Shown piece after piece: positions 1 through 5,560 of a stretch of DNA of 8,556 nt. The number at the start of each line of letters is the position of its first letter. Within the stretch, counting starts at the first letter, position 1. Position numbers and translations under genes: made by a program. A model generated the notes under the pieces. The model searched no databases and was not told the origin of the DNA. It saw nothing but the letters and a program-made list of their open reading frames with translations. Location of the stretch: positions 1 through 8,556 of the forward strand of contig JAATFE010000104.1 in assembly GCA_015655365.1 (NCBI GenBank), read 5' to 3'. Source of the stretch: Terriglobales bacterium (GTDB taxonomy: Bacteria > Acidobacteriota > Terriglobia > Terriglobales > Acidobacteriaceae).

Positions 1-107
1 CTCATCATTTTAGAAGCTGTTCCTGTTTGCTCGCTCCGACAATAATGCGTTGCTTGCCGCCGCCTTTTTGCTGTCTTTGCCCCAGGTCCAGTACATGCCG
101 AGATGCG
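1..107. other. Sequence downstream of the RNase H gene; no supported gene
   Basis: This stretch follows the RNase H stop on the minus strand. It holds only a 28-codon minus-strand reading frame (10-96, starting MYWTWGK) without a clear ribosome-binding site. I saw no convincing terminator hairpin. The window edge prevents judging the next gene. Confidence 0.4.
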
Positions 108-773
108 CTATTCGCGGACGACCTTGACGAAGATGCCGTCGGGCAGTTCGCCACCGAGCAAGTGAACCACACCGTCTTTCACATAGCCTTCGAGAATCTG
201 GCGGGTAGGTTTGGCGGAAGGCGGCGCGGGGCGACTGGCTGCCGGGCTCGCCGGCCGGTTGACTGGCTGACTCGCTGGCTTGCTGGCTGGCTGACTTGCC
301 GGTTCGCCCACCGGCCGTCCCATGCCCCTGTCCATGGCCTCGTTGGCCAGGCGGTCGGCTTCCTTGTTGCCGCCGCGGAGGGTGTGGCGCATCTCGAAGC
401 CTTCGAGACGGCGAGACATCTTGCGGGCTTCCTCCCACAGAGGGCGAAGGCCGGGGCTGTTGACCTTGTACTTGCCCTGCATCTGCTTGACCATCAGCTC
501 GGAATCGCTGACCACGCGAAGGCACTTCGTACGGTTCTCGACCGCCCAGCGCAACACCGCTAGAAGACCGTGGTACTCGGCGTAGTTGTTGGTCTGGTTG
601 CCAAGGAATTCGCTCAGTTCGGCCACGGTGCGGCCTTGAGGGTCTTCCACGACGGCTCCGTAGCCGGAGGGGCCGGGGTTGCCGCGGGAACCGCCGTCGC
701 AGTGAGCGGTGAACCACTCGCTTGCCGCTCCGGTGGAGGAGGATGCTGGGGTGTCAAAAAGATTTCCGTTCAT
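108..773 (-). CDS. rnhA: Ribonuclease HI family protein with PAS-repeat linker and small C-terminal domain
   Basis: Predicted cytoplasmic endonuclease that cuts the RNA strand of RNA-DNA hybrids (primer and R-loop removal). The RNase H fold covers about residues 19-150 of 221. The four acidic metal ligands are visible: D26 in CDGGSRGNPG, E66 in NNYAEYHGL, D90 in VSDSELMVKQM and D140 in NKEADRLANEA. H130 lies ten residues before D140, the spacing of the E. coli catalytic His124. The core is normal for the family, but the protein is longer because residues 157-189 form a low-complexity linker of PASQ-like tetrapeptides. Residues 190-221 are a short beta-rich tail of the pattern GxVxxGxVxLxxGxLPDGxxVxV, resembling AF2212/DUF104-type small domains. 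The ATG at 773 has AGGAA just upstream. A TACACT hexamer lies 8 bases before the start, but no good -35 is visible. The gene is divergent from the sigma factor gene. The RNase H call is firm; the tail assignment is inference. Confidence 0.93.
   Translation of the reverse strand: MNGNLFDTPASSSTGAASEWFTAHCDGGSRGNPGPSGYGAVVEDPQGRTVAELSEFLGNQTNNYAEYHGLLAVLRWAVENRTKCLRVVSDSELMVKQMQGKYKVNSPGLRPLWEEARKMSRRLEGFEMRHTLRGGNKEADRLANEAMDRGMGRPVGEPASQPASKPASQPVNRPASPAASRPAPPSAKPTRQILEGYVKDGVVHLLGGELPDGIFVKVVRE
231..302 (-). repeat. Degenerate 12-base tandem repeat encoding PASQ/PASK tetrapeptides
   Basis: Inside the RNase H gene, codons 158-181 read as successive tetrapeptides PASQ, PASK, PASQ, PVNR, PASP, AASR. 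On the plus strand the DNA is a run of ggct/gact-like 4-mers around 255-300. It encodes a flexible linker between the catalytic domain and the C-terminal tail. Such a run could change length by slippage in steps of 12 bases without breaking the frame. Confidence 0.75.
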
Positions 774-889
774 CGCTTCCTAGTGTACCGGTCCGGGAGC
801 CGATTCACGCAGTGTGCAACCGCTCACCAATGCGGCCAAGGGGCGTCTATTGAGTTGAAGTTCGATCTCTTCTTCGGGGGCAACATTTG
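774..889. promoter_or_regulatory. Divergent intergenic region between RNase H and sigma factor genes
   Basis: This 116-base gap must hold the promoters for both divergent genes unless the sigma gene really starts at 986. A GTCTA motif at 845-849 resembles the -10 of ECF-type promoters, but no AAC-type -35 sits at a matching distance, so autoregulation is not supported. On the minus strand, TACACT lies 8 bases before the RNase H start. No convincing complete sigma-70 promoter was seen. Confidence 0.35.
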
Positions 890-1618
890 ATGGCAACGGA
901 TGCGGTGATTTATCCCACTTCGCCGATTGCGGCCCCGGCAGGTTTGGCCTGGCCAGCCACAAGGAGGGTACAATCCTCCCCAGGTATGGCAGCGAGCACG
1001 ACAACCAAGGAACCAAAGACTGCGCAGGAGCGGGCGCAAGCGCGTGCGCCCGAAACGGAGCTGATTCGCGAGGCGCAAGCGGGCTCGCGGGCAGCATTCG
1101 ACGCACTGGTGCGGCAATATGAACATCAGGTGCTGCGGCTGGCCCTGCACCTGACCGGCTCCGAGCACGAGGCCGAGGATATTTACCAGGAAGCCTTTTT
1201 GAAGGCCTTCCGGTACATCGGAAATTTCCGCTTTGAGTGCTCGTTTTACACCTGGATTTACCGGATTGTGACCAATCTCTGCCTGGACCAGATGCGACGG
1301 CGGAAGACGCGCCGCGAGGACCATGCGGTGGTGATGGACCACTCCGGGGACGAGATCGACCTGCTGGCCAACGTCTCGGACGACCGCTCCTACTCCAACC
1401 CGGCCAAGGAACTGGACCGCAAGGTGCTGGGCGAACAGATTCAACAGGCTCTGACCAAGCTGACGCCACGGGAGCGGACGGTTTTTGAACTGAAGCACTA
1501 CCAGGGGCTCCGCCTGCGCACCATCGGAGAGATGCTGAATACCACGGAAGAGACCGCCAAGAATACGCTCTTCCGGGCGACCAAAAAATTGAGATTGCAG
1601 TTGGCGGGATTGCGGTAG
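890..1618 (+). CDS. ECF-type RNA polymerase sigma factor (sigma-70 family, RpoE/SigW-like)
   Basis: Directs RNA polymerase to a dedicated promoter set, probably for envelope stress. Numbered from the ATG at 890 (242 aa), region sigma-2 spans about residues 72-140, with the AEDIYQEAFLKAF helix and the FYTWIYRIVTNLCLDQMRRR promoter-melting segment. Region sigma-4 spans about 185-240, with LTPRERTVFELKHYQGL and a helix-turn-helix, TIGEMLNTTEETAKN. There is no sigma-3 and no extra C-terminal domain, as expected for an ECF factor. The start is uncertain. ATG 890 has only a GGGGG run 9 bases upstream, and TTG 887 is also in frame. ATG 986 would give 210 aa, closer to the family's usual length, and would remove 32 residues that match no known sigma region. 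The gene for its likely anti-sigma factor follows 83 bases downstream. Confidence 0.93.
   Translation: MATDAVIYPTSPIAAPAGLAWPATRRVQSSPGMAASTTTKEPKTAQERAQARAPETELIREAQAGSRAAFDALVRQYEHQVLRLALHLTGSEHEAEDIYQEAFLKAFRYIGNFRFECSFYTWIYRIVTNLCLDQMRRRKTRREDHAVVMDHSGDEIDLLANVSDDRSYSNPAKELDRKVLGEQIQQALTKLTPRERTVFELKHYQGLRLRTIGEMLNTTEETAKNTLFRATKKLRLQLAGLR
961..979 (+). promoter_or_regulatory. Shine-Dalgarno-like sequence in a small hairpin, overlapping a TACAAT hexamer
   Basis: A perfect AAGGAGG (961-967) lies inside a potential stem, GGAGG (963-967) pairing with CCTCC (975-979) over a 7-base loop. TACAAT (969-974) looks like a sigma-70 -10 element; the nearest -35-like TTGGCC (944-949) is 19 bases away, which is long. 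The AAGGAGG has no start codon at normal spacing, because ATG 986 is 18 bases downstream. If the sigma gene starts at 986 this is its leader; if it starts at 890 it is coding sequence. Confidence 0.3.
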
Positions 1619-1627
1619 AACGCCTTG

Positions 1628-1649
1628 AGCAATCCCCAAACGGGATGCT
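1628..1649 (+). other. Stem-loop between sigma factor and anti-sigma factor genes
   Basis: AGC plus ATCCC (1628-1636, one bulged A at 1631) can pair with GGGAT plus GCT (1642-1649) around a CAAAC loop, giving 8 base pairs. No T-run follows directly, and the nearest (1676-1681) is about 26 bases on, so it does not look like a terminator. It may tune the sigma to anti-sigma expression ratio or stabilise an mRNA end. No other structure was seen in this 83-base gap. Confidence 0.35.
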
Positions 1650-1701
1650 GGACTTTCAGGGGCGTACGGCAGGACTTTTTTGAGGCTGGAAGGACGTAGC
1701 G

Positions 1702-2691
1702 ATGAATTGCGAACTTGCACACGAGCGAATTGTAACGGCCGCCTATGGAGAGCTGCCGGACGAGCAGATCCATGAGTTGGAGCGGCACCTGGCCGACTGC
1801 GCGGAATGCCAGGTAGAGCGGCAGCAACTGCTGGCGATGAAGGTGCTGGCCGATGCGTATCCGGTGGCGGAGCCCGAGGCCAACCTGGTGGCACGCTCCA
1901 GGCAGCGCCTGGAAGAGGCGCTGGATGCCCTGCCGCCCAAGCGCTGGTATGAGCGGCTGAGCCAGCGCACCATGAACGGCTTTGCCGGTCTACAGGCCGC
2001 GCCGCTGGCGGCTGGCTTGCTGCTGGCGGCGGGAATCGGTGCAGGGAGCCTGGGCGGCTATGAAGTAGCGCAGAATCGCGCCGCCCACGTCGCTGCTGCG
2101 CAAGCGGCAAGCGCTCCAGCTCAGGCGACCGCCGCGTCTACCGAGACGCCCGCCGAGACGGCCACCATTGCCAACATATCGAGCATTGTGCGGCAGCCCA
2201 ACAGCCAGGAAGTGGAAGTTCGCTACAACCAGGTGGTGCCGCAGCAGATCAAGGGTTCGCTGAACGATCCGGCGATCCGGCAGTTGCTGATGCTGGCGTC
2301 GGAAAATTCGGCTTCGACCGGAGTGCGCGACGACTCGGTGGGCCTGCTGGCAGCCGAATGCAAGGCGGGGCATGGCTGCAAGGCGGAGGGCATCCGCGAC
2401 GCGCTGATGGTGGCCCTGCGCTACGACAAGAACGCCGGGGTGCGCGAGAAGGCGCTGGAGGGATTGGAGCCTTATGTCAGCGAAGACGTGCGGGTGCGGG
2501 ACGCAGTGCTGGAGGCGCTGATGAACGACGCCGATCCGCGGATTCGCACCGAAGCAGTCAACATTCTGGAACCGGTGGAAGCCGATACCAGCGTGCGGCA
2601 GGTGCTGCACACGGTGGCTAATTCCGACCGGAATCCCTATATCCGAACCGTCTCCAGGCAAGTTTTGAGCCGGGTTCCGGAGATTCAGTAG
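1702..2691 (+). CDS. Membrane anti-sigma factor: zinc-finger domain, one TM segment, HEAT-like extracytoplasmic domain
   Basis: Probable partner that holds the upstream ECF sigma factor inactive at the inner membrane. Of 329 residues, 1-50 are a zf-HC2/ZAS-type domain with H29-x3-C33-x2-C36 and C3 or H7 as the likely further ligand. Residues about 98-118 form a single Ala/Gly/Leu-rich membrane segment. An Ala/Pro/Thr-rich stretch (about 127-155) follows. Residues about 190-325 then form helical repeats of HEAT type, seen as recurring VR/IR..A...L patterns near 190-218, 230-257, 263-291 and 296-324. The outer domain also carries C220-x3-H224-x-C226, which could be redox or metal responsive (inference). 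ATG 1702 follows GGAAGGA with 7 bases spacing, so the start is well supported. The sigma gene lies directly upstream, and the exported PDZ protein gene starts 73 bases downstream. The anti-sigma role rests on domain layout and gene order. Confidence 0.88.
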   Translation: MNCELAHERIVTAAYGELPDEQIHELERHLADCAECQVERQQLLAMKVLADAYPVAEPEANLVARSRQRLEEALDALPPKRWYERLSQRTMNGFAGLQAAPLAAGLLLAAGIGAGSLGGYEVAQNRAAHVAAAQAASAPAQATAASTETPAETATIANISSIVRQPNSQEVEVRYNQVVPQQIKGSLNDPAIRQLLMLASENSASTGVRDDSVGLLAAECKAGHGCKAEGIRDALMVALRYDKNAGVREKALEGLEPYVSEDVRVRDAVLEALMNDADPRIRTEAVNILEPVEADTSVRQVLHTVANSDRNPYIRTVSRQVLSRVPEIQ

Positions 2692-2695
2692 CTTT

Positions 2696-2721
2696 AACTT
2701 ACCCGGCACTACGCCGTCTAA
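2696..2721 (+). promoter_or_regulatory. Candidate ECF (sigma-E type) promoter for the PDZ protein gene
   Basis: AACTT (2696-2700) and GTCTAA (2716-2721) are separated by 15 bases. This matches the second half of the classical sigma-E -35 (GGAACTT) and the GTCTAA-like -10 at a usual spacing. The leading GGA of the -35 is missing (it reads CTTTAACTT). It lies just after the anti-sigma stop and 43 bases before the PDZ gene, so the sigma factor at 890 is the obvious candidate to use it. This is motif matching by eye only. Confidence 0.35.
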
Positions 2722-2737
2722 AAGAGCGCGGGCCGGG
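2702..2737 (+). repeat. Inverted repeat in the anti-sigma/PDZ intergenic gap
   Basis: CCCGGC (2702-2707) is complementary to GCCGGG (2732-2737) across a 24-base spacer. No T-run follows, so it is not a terminator. It overlaps the candidate ECF promoter, and the short arms could arise by chance in GC-rich DNA. Confidence 0.25.
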
Positions 2738-2764
2738 ACAAATGGATCGAGCAGGAGAAGGACC

Positions 2765-3877
2765 ATGATGCACAATTTGAGGCCGTATTTGAGTTTCCGA
2801 AATCGCAGTCTGGGAGTTGTTGCCTTGTTGGGAATGGCCGCGGGGGTGGCCCTGACGCCGATGGCGACCGTGGCACAAGGCAAGCTGGCCGTCCAGCTTC
2901 GCAGGGGGCCCGGCCAGATGTTGCTGCTGCACTCCAGTTCCCAAGGCTACCTGGGTGTGGATTTGGCGGACGTGGACAACGAGAAGGCGCAGGCGCTGAA
3001 GCTCAAAGAAGTGCGCGGCGCGCTGATCACGCTGATCGACCACGACGCTCCTGCCGGGCAGATCGGGCTGAAGGTCAACGACGTAGTTCTGCAATTGAAC
3101 GGCCAGAATGTGGAGGGCGCCGAGCAGTTGCGGCGCATGCTCAGGGAGATTCCCGCAGGCCGCAAGGTGAACCTGGCGATCAGCCGCGAAGGCAGCCTGC
3201 AAACGCTGACGGTGCAACTGGTGGACCGCAAAGCCATGGAGCACGACGTCTGGAACAAGATCGGCAAGGGCAGCGATGTGTTTGCGCAGGCGCCGGGGAT
3301 GGGCATTCTCTCTGGCGGGGGCGACGCTCCACTGCCGGGCGGCTTCCATATGCCGATCTTCGGCAGCAGCTTGAATGTGGGAGCGATGGTGGAGCCGCTG
3401 ACCTCGCAGATGGCCGAATACCTGGGCGTACAGAGCGGGCTGATAGTAAAGCAGGTGGCGCGCAAAAGCGAGGCCGCCGCAGCCGGCCTGAAGGCCTTCG
3501 ACGTGATTCTCAAGATCGGCCCCGAGGCCATCAATACCCTTTCGGACTGGGACCGGTCGCTGCGCTCCAACCAGGGCAAGCCGGTGCAGGTAATCGTTCT
3601 GCGCGACAGGAAACAGCAGACGCTGACCTTGCAGGTGGACTCGAAACGCCGCGGGGAAATGAAGATCGAGGACCTGTTCCCAGGGGGCGAGTGCTCGCTG
3701 ATGGCAGAGGCCGATCCCGCGTTCGCGCAGGATATGGCCAAGGCTTTCCGCGATCAGCTTGGGGAGTTTCACATCGAGATCGACCAGAAGCAGATCGAGC
3801 AAATGAAGCAGCAGATGGACCAGCTCAAGCGCCAAATGGACGAGATCAAGGCGCTGCGCTTCGGCAGCCAAATCTGA
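2765..3877 (+). CDS. Exported protein with two PDZ domains and a C-terminal coiled coil; no protease domain
   Basis: Probable periplasmic peptide-binding or scaffold protein of 370 aa. Residues 1-38 look like a signal peptide: a basic start (RPYLSFRNR), a hydrophobic core LGVVALLGMAAGVAL, and a likely cut near ATVAQ. PDZ 1 spans about 61-152 (carboxylate-binding-loop-like YLGVDL, then GLKVNDVVLQLNG). PDZ 2 spans about 204-292 (AEYLGVQSGLIVKQV, then GLKAFDVILKIG). The linker 170-200 is Gly/Pro-rich. Residues about 335-365 are heptad-like and rich in Gln, Met and Lys, suggesting a coiled coil and oligomerisation. There is no trypsin-like His-Asp-Ser domain, so it is not a DegP/DegS protease, although the PDZ pair resembles the HtrA C-terminus. 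Two adjacent ATGs (2765, 2768) share the AGGAG/AAGGA ribosome-binding region. It follows a sigma/anti-sigma pair and precedes a terminator. A role in sensing misfolded envelope proteins is inference. Confidence 0.85.
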   Translation: MMHNLRPYLSFRNRSLGVVALLGMAAGVALTPMATVAQGKLAVQLRRGPGQMLLLHSSSQGYLGVDLADVDNEKAQALKLKEVRGALITLIDHDAPAGQIGLKVNDVVLQLNGQNVEGAEQLRRMLREIPAGRKVNLAISREGSLQTLTVQLVDRKAMEHDVWNKIGKGSDVFAQAPGMGILSGGGDAPLPGGFHMPIFGSSLNVGAMVEPLTSQMAEYLGVQSGLIVKQVARKSEAAAAGLKAFDVILKIGPEAINTLSDWDRSLRSNQGKPVQVIVLRDRKQQTLTLQVDSKRRGEMKIEDLFPGGECSLMAEADPAFAQDMAKAFRDQLGEFHIEIDQKQIEQMKQQMDQLKRQMDEIKALRFGSQI

Positions 3878-3902
3878 GAAACACCGATTCAAGCAACAAA
3901 AT

Positions 3903-3937
3903 GGGCGCCGCCGGGGTTACGGGCTGGCGCCCTTTCT
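3903..3937 (+). terminator. Rho-independent terminator after the PDZ gene
   Basis: GGGCGCC (3903-3909) pairs perfectly with GGCGCCC (3926-3932), followed at once by TTTCT and then more T-rich sequence (TGTTT). It lies 25 bases after the PDZ stop codon. It separates the sigma/anti-sigma/PDZ block from the mgtC-plsC operon. Confidence 0.8.
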
Positions 3938-4019
3938 GTTTGCATTCTGTCGTGCGGGGCTCGCGCCGGACTCAACAAGGCAGCCTGCGCGGTGATAGCA
4001 TCGGGCAAGGAACGTCCCC
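3938..4019 (+). promoter_or_regulatory. Probable promoter region of the mgtC-dapF-ldcA-mpl-plsC operon
   Basis: As the only gap between the terminator and a run of five overlapping genes, this 82-base stretch should carry the operon promoter. A possible -10, TAGCAT, is at 3996-4001, but the matching -35 position (CAACAA, 3973-3978) is weak. AAGGA (4007-4011) is a good ribosome-binding site 8 bases before the mgtC ATG. No riboswitch-like structure was recognised. Confidence 0.4.
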
Positions 4020-4739
4020 ATGACAATGCTTCTGGATCAGTTCGCGCAGCCCTTCGACTTCGACCGTCTGCAACAGATCGTGGTGGTGAATGGCGCGATC
4101 GGGCGGCTGCTGATGGCTTGCCTGCTGGGCGCCATCGTCGGTCTGCAACGGGAGATCCGGCGCAAGGCCGCGGGGGTCCGCACCAACCTGCTGATCTGCA
4201 TGGGAAGCGCGTTTTTTACGCTGCTTTCTGCGGTGCTGGCCGGGGACGCCAATCCCGACAAGGGACGCGTGGCCTCGAACATCGTACAGGGCATTGGCTT
4301 TCTTGGCGCAGGTCTCATTCTGCACAACCGCAGCCGGGTAAGCGGGCTGACGAGTGCGGCCACGGTGTTTGTGGTGGCATCCATCGGCATGTCGTGCGGC
4401 GCGGGACTGTATGCGGCGGCGGCAGTGGCGGCTCTGATCGTGATTTTGGCGCTGGAGTTGGTCGGCTTGCTGGAGCGGCGCGCGAACCTGAAGATTTACC
4501 CCTTGATCTACGAGGCCAGGGGACACGACCAGACCAACATGCTGGCGTCGATTCTGGATGCAATGGACAAAGTGGGAGAACGGCTGACCGGGGTGGAGCG
4601 CGATGCCATCGGCGAGATGCAGCGAGTGACCTTCCCCTTGACAGCCACGAAAACGCAACATGAGCGGGTGAGCGGACACCTGCTCGGAGAGCCGGCGATC
4701 GACTCGTTACTGACATTCCGCGATCCGGAGGAAGATTGA
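4020..4739 (+). CDS. mgtC: MgtC/SapB family inner-membrane protein
   Basis: Integral membrane protein of 239 aa. Family members are linked to growth in low magnesium, acid tolerance, and inhibition of the F-type ATP synthase in Salmonella; they are not proven transporters. Family signatures are clear: GRLLMACLLGAIVGLQRE (28-45) followed by AAGVRTNLLICMGSAFFTL (50-68), IVQGIGFLGAGLIL (88-101), and GLTSAATVFVVASIGMSCGAGLY (109-131). Hydrophobic segments fall at about 20-43, 56-74, 88-102, 110-127 and 130-150. The tail from about 155 is soluble and has no motif I recognise. The start at ATG 4020 has AAGGA 8 bases upstream; ATG 4026 is a weaker alternative. The stop overlaps the dapF start by 4 bases, so it is the first gene of the cell-wall operon. 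Whether it responds to Mg or serves the envelope genes is unknown. Confidence 0.92.
   Translation: MTMLLDQFAQPFDFDRLQQIVVVNGAIGRLLMACLLGAIVGLQREIRRKAAGVRTNLLICMGSAFFTLLSAVLAGDANPDKGRVASNIVQGIGFLGAGLILHNRSRVSGLTSAATVFVVASIGMSCGAGLYAAAAVAALIVILALELVGLLERRANLKIYPLIYEARGHDQTNMLASILDAMDKVGERLTGVERDAIGEMQRVTFPLTATKTQHERVSGHLLGEPAIDSLLTFRDPEED
4727..4738 (+). promoter_or_regulatory. Ribosome-binding site that decides the TTG start of dapF
   Basis: GGAGG (4727-4731) lies inside the last codons of mgtC, four bases before TTG (4736-4738). No ATG or GTG lies nearby in the correct frame. The translated N-terminus, IPFTKAHACGNDF, lines up with the usual DapF N-terminus only if translation begins at this TTG. 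Confidence 0.7.
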
Positions 4740-5560
4740 TTCCCTTTACCAAGGCCCACGCCTGCGGCAACGACTTTCTGATTGTGACGGAAGAAGCGGC
4801 CCACGGGTGCGATTGGGCAGAGTTGACGCGCCGGTTGTGCGAACGAAACACGGGCATCGGGGCAGACGGCATCGAGTTTTTTGCCTGGACCGGGCCCAGG
4901 GCGGGCCGCATCAAGCTGCACAACGCCGACGGCTCCGTCGCCGAGATCAGCGGCAACGGAACGCGCTGCGTGGCGACGTGGATGGCCGAGGCACGGGGCG
5001 CAAAACCGGGCGACGCGCTGGAGATTATGACCGACGCCGGACTGCGGGTTTGCCACGTGAACACGGTGAGCACGGAGAGCGGTTATGCGGTGGAGATGAC
5101 GGCGGGGATGGGCGTGCCCACCTTTGCGCCGCGAACCGTTACGCTGGCCGATGGACTGGCGGTGGCGGGCATTGAAATTTCCACCGGCAATCCACAGTTC
5201 ATCGTGGTGGTGGACAACGCCGAGTTTGCGGTGGCGGGACGGCCTTGGACGGAAATCGGCGCGGCGATCTGCTTTCACAAGGATTTTCCGCATCAGACAA
5301 ACGTCGAGTTCGTGCGCATTGTGAGCCCGACGGAGATCGAGATTCGCATCTTTGAGCGCGGCGTGGGACCGACCACCTCTTCGGGCACGGGCAGCTCGGC
5401 TTCGGCCACGGCGGCGCTGGCCTTCAACGACTGCAAATCGCCGCTGACGGTGGTAGCACCCGGTGGCGCGCAGACGGTGAGCTGGGACGGACCCGGCGCG
5501 GAACTGAAGCTGACCGGGCCTGCGGCCCTGATTGCCCGCGGCGAGGCTTGGTTCGCATGA
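4736..5560 (+). CDS. dapF: Diaminopimelate epimerase family protein with both catalytic cysteines replaced by serine
   Basis: DapF interconverts LL- and meso-diaminopimelate for lysine and peptidoglycan synthesis by a two-cysteine acid-base mechanism. The 274-aa length and two-lobe pattern fit DapF. Conserved motifs are ACGNDF (9-14), NTGIGADG (38-45), HNADGS (62-67), ISGNGTRC (71-78), STGNPQF (149-155), TNVEFV (188-193) and FERGVG (206-211). Residues matching known substrate contacts are kept: N12, N63, N152, N189, E207, R208. However, the first catalytic Cys (normally CGNG) is Ser72, codon AGC at 4949. The second (normally ACGTG) is Ser216, codon TCG at 5381. The usual His after GNP is Gln154. 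It is therefore either a serine-using variant, an isomerase or dehydratase of related fold, or a non-catalytic binder; a canonical dapF may exist elsewhere. Translation starts at TTG, overlapping mgtC by 4 bases. The family call is firm; activity is open. Confidence 0.88.
   Translation: MIPFTKAHACGNDFLIVTEEAAHGCDWAELTRRLCERNTGIGADGIEFFAWTGPRAGRIKLHNADGSVAEISGNGTRCVATWMAEARGAKPGDALEIMTDAGLRVCHVNTVSTESGYAVEMTAGMGVPTFAPRTVTLADGLAVAGIEISTGNPQFIVVVDNAEFAVAGRPWTEIGAAICFHKDFPHQTNVEFVRIVSPTEIEIRIFERGVGPTTSSGTGSSASATAALAFNDCKSPLTVVAPGGAQTVSWDGPGAELKLTGPAALIARGEAWFA

Noticed and set aside
10..96. 28-codon minus-strand frame downstream of RNase H (MYWTWGK start)
   Set aside because: No ribosome-binding site and no recognisable motif; the frame is just the open tail of a longer antisense frame. 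Too little to support a small protein.
231..302. Repeats in the RNase H gene considered as a CRISPR array or minisatellite element
   Set aside because: The units are 12-base degenerate repeats in frame with the protein, with no spacers and no cas genes. They are best explained as coding for a flexible linker.
818..849. ECF promoter for the sigma gene itself (AACC at 818-821, GTCTA at 845-849)
   Set aside because: The elements are 23 bases apart, well beyond the usual 15-17, so autoregulation is not supported by this sequence.
824..2110. Long minus-strand open frame opposite the sigma and anti-sigma genes
   Set aside because: Its sequence is Arg/Pro/Ser-rich without a recognisable domain and mirrors the codon pattern of two well-supported plus-strand genes. 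Such antisense frames are expected in GC-rich DNA.
2765..3877. PDZ protein as a DegP/DegS/HtrA protease
   Set aside because: No trypsin-like catalytic domain or GNSGG-type serine motif precedes the PDZ domains. Only the PDZ part resembles HtrA.
2699..3892. 397-codon minus-strand open frame opposite the PDZ gene
   Set aside because: The plus strand shows a signal peptide, two PDZ domains, a ribosome-binding site and a terminator. The minus frame shows none of these.
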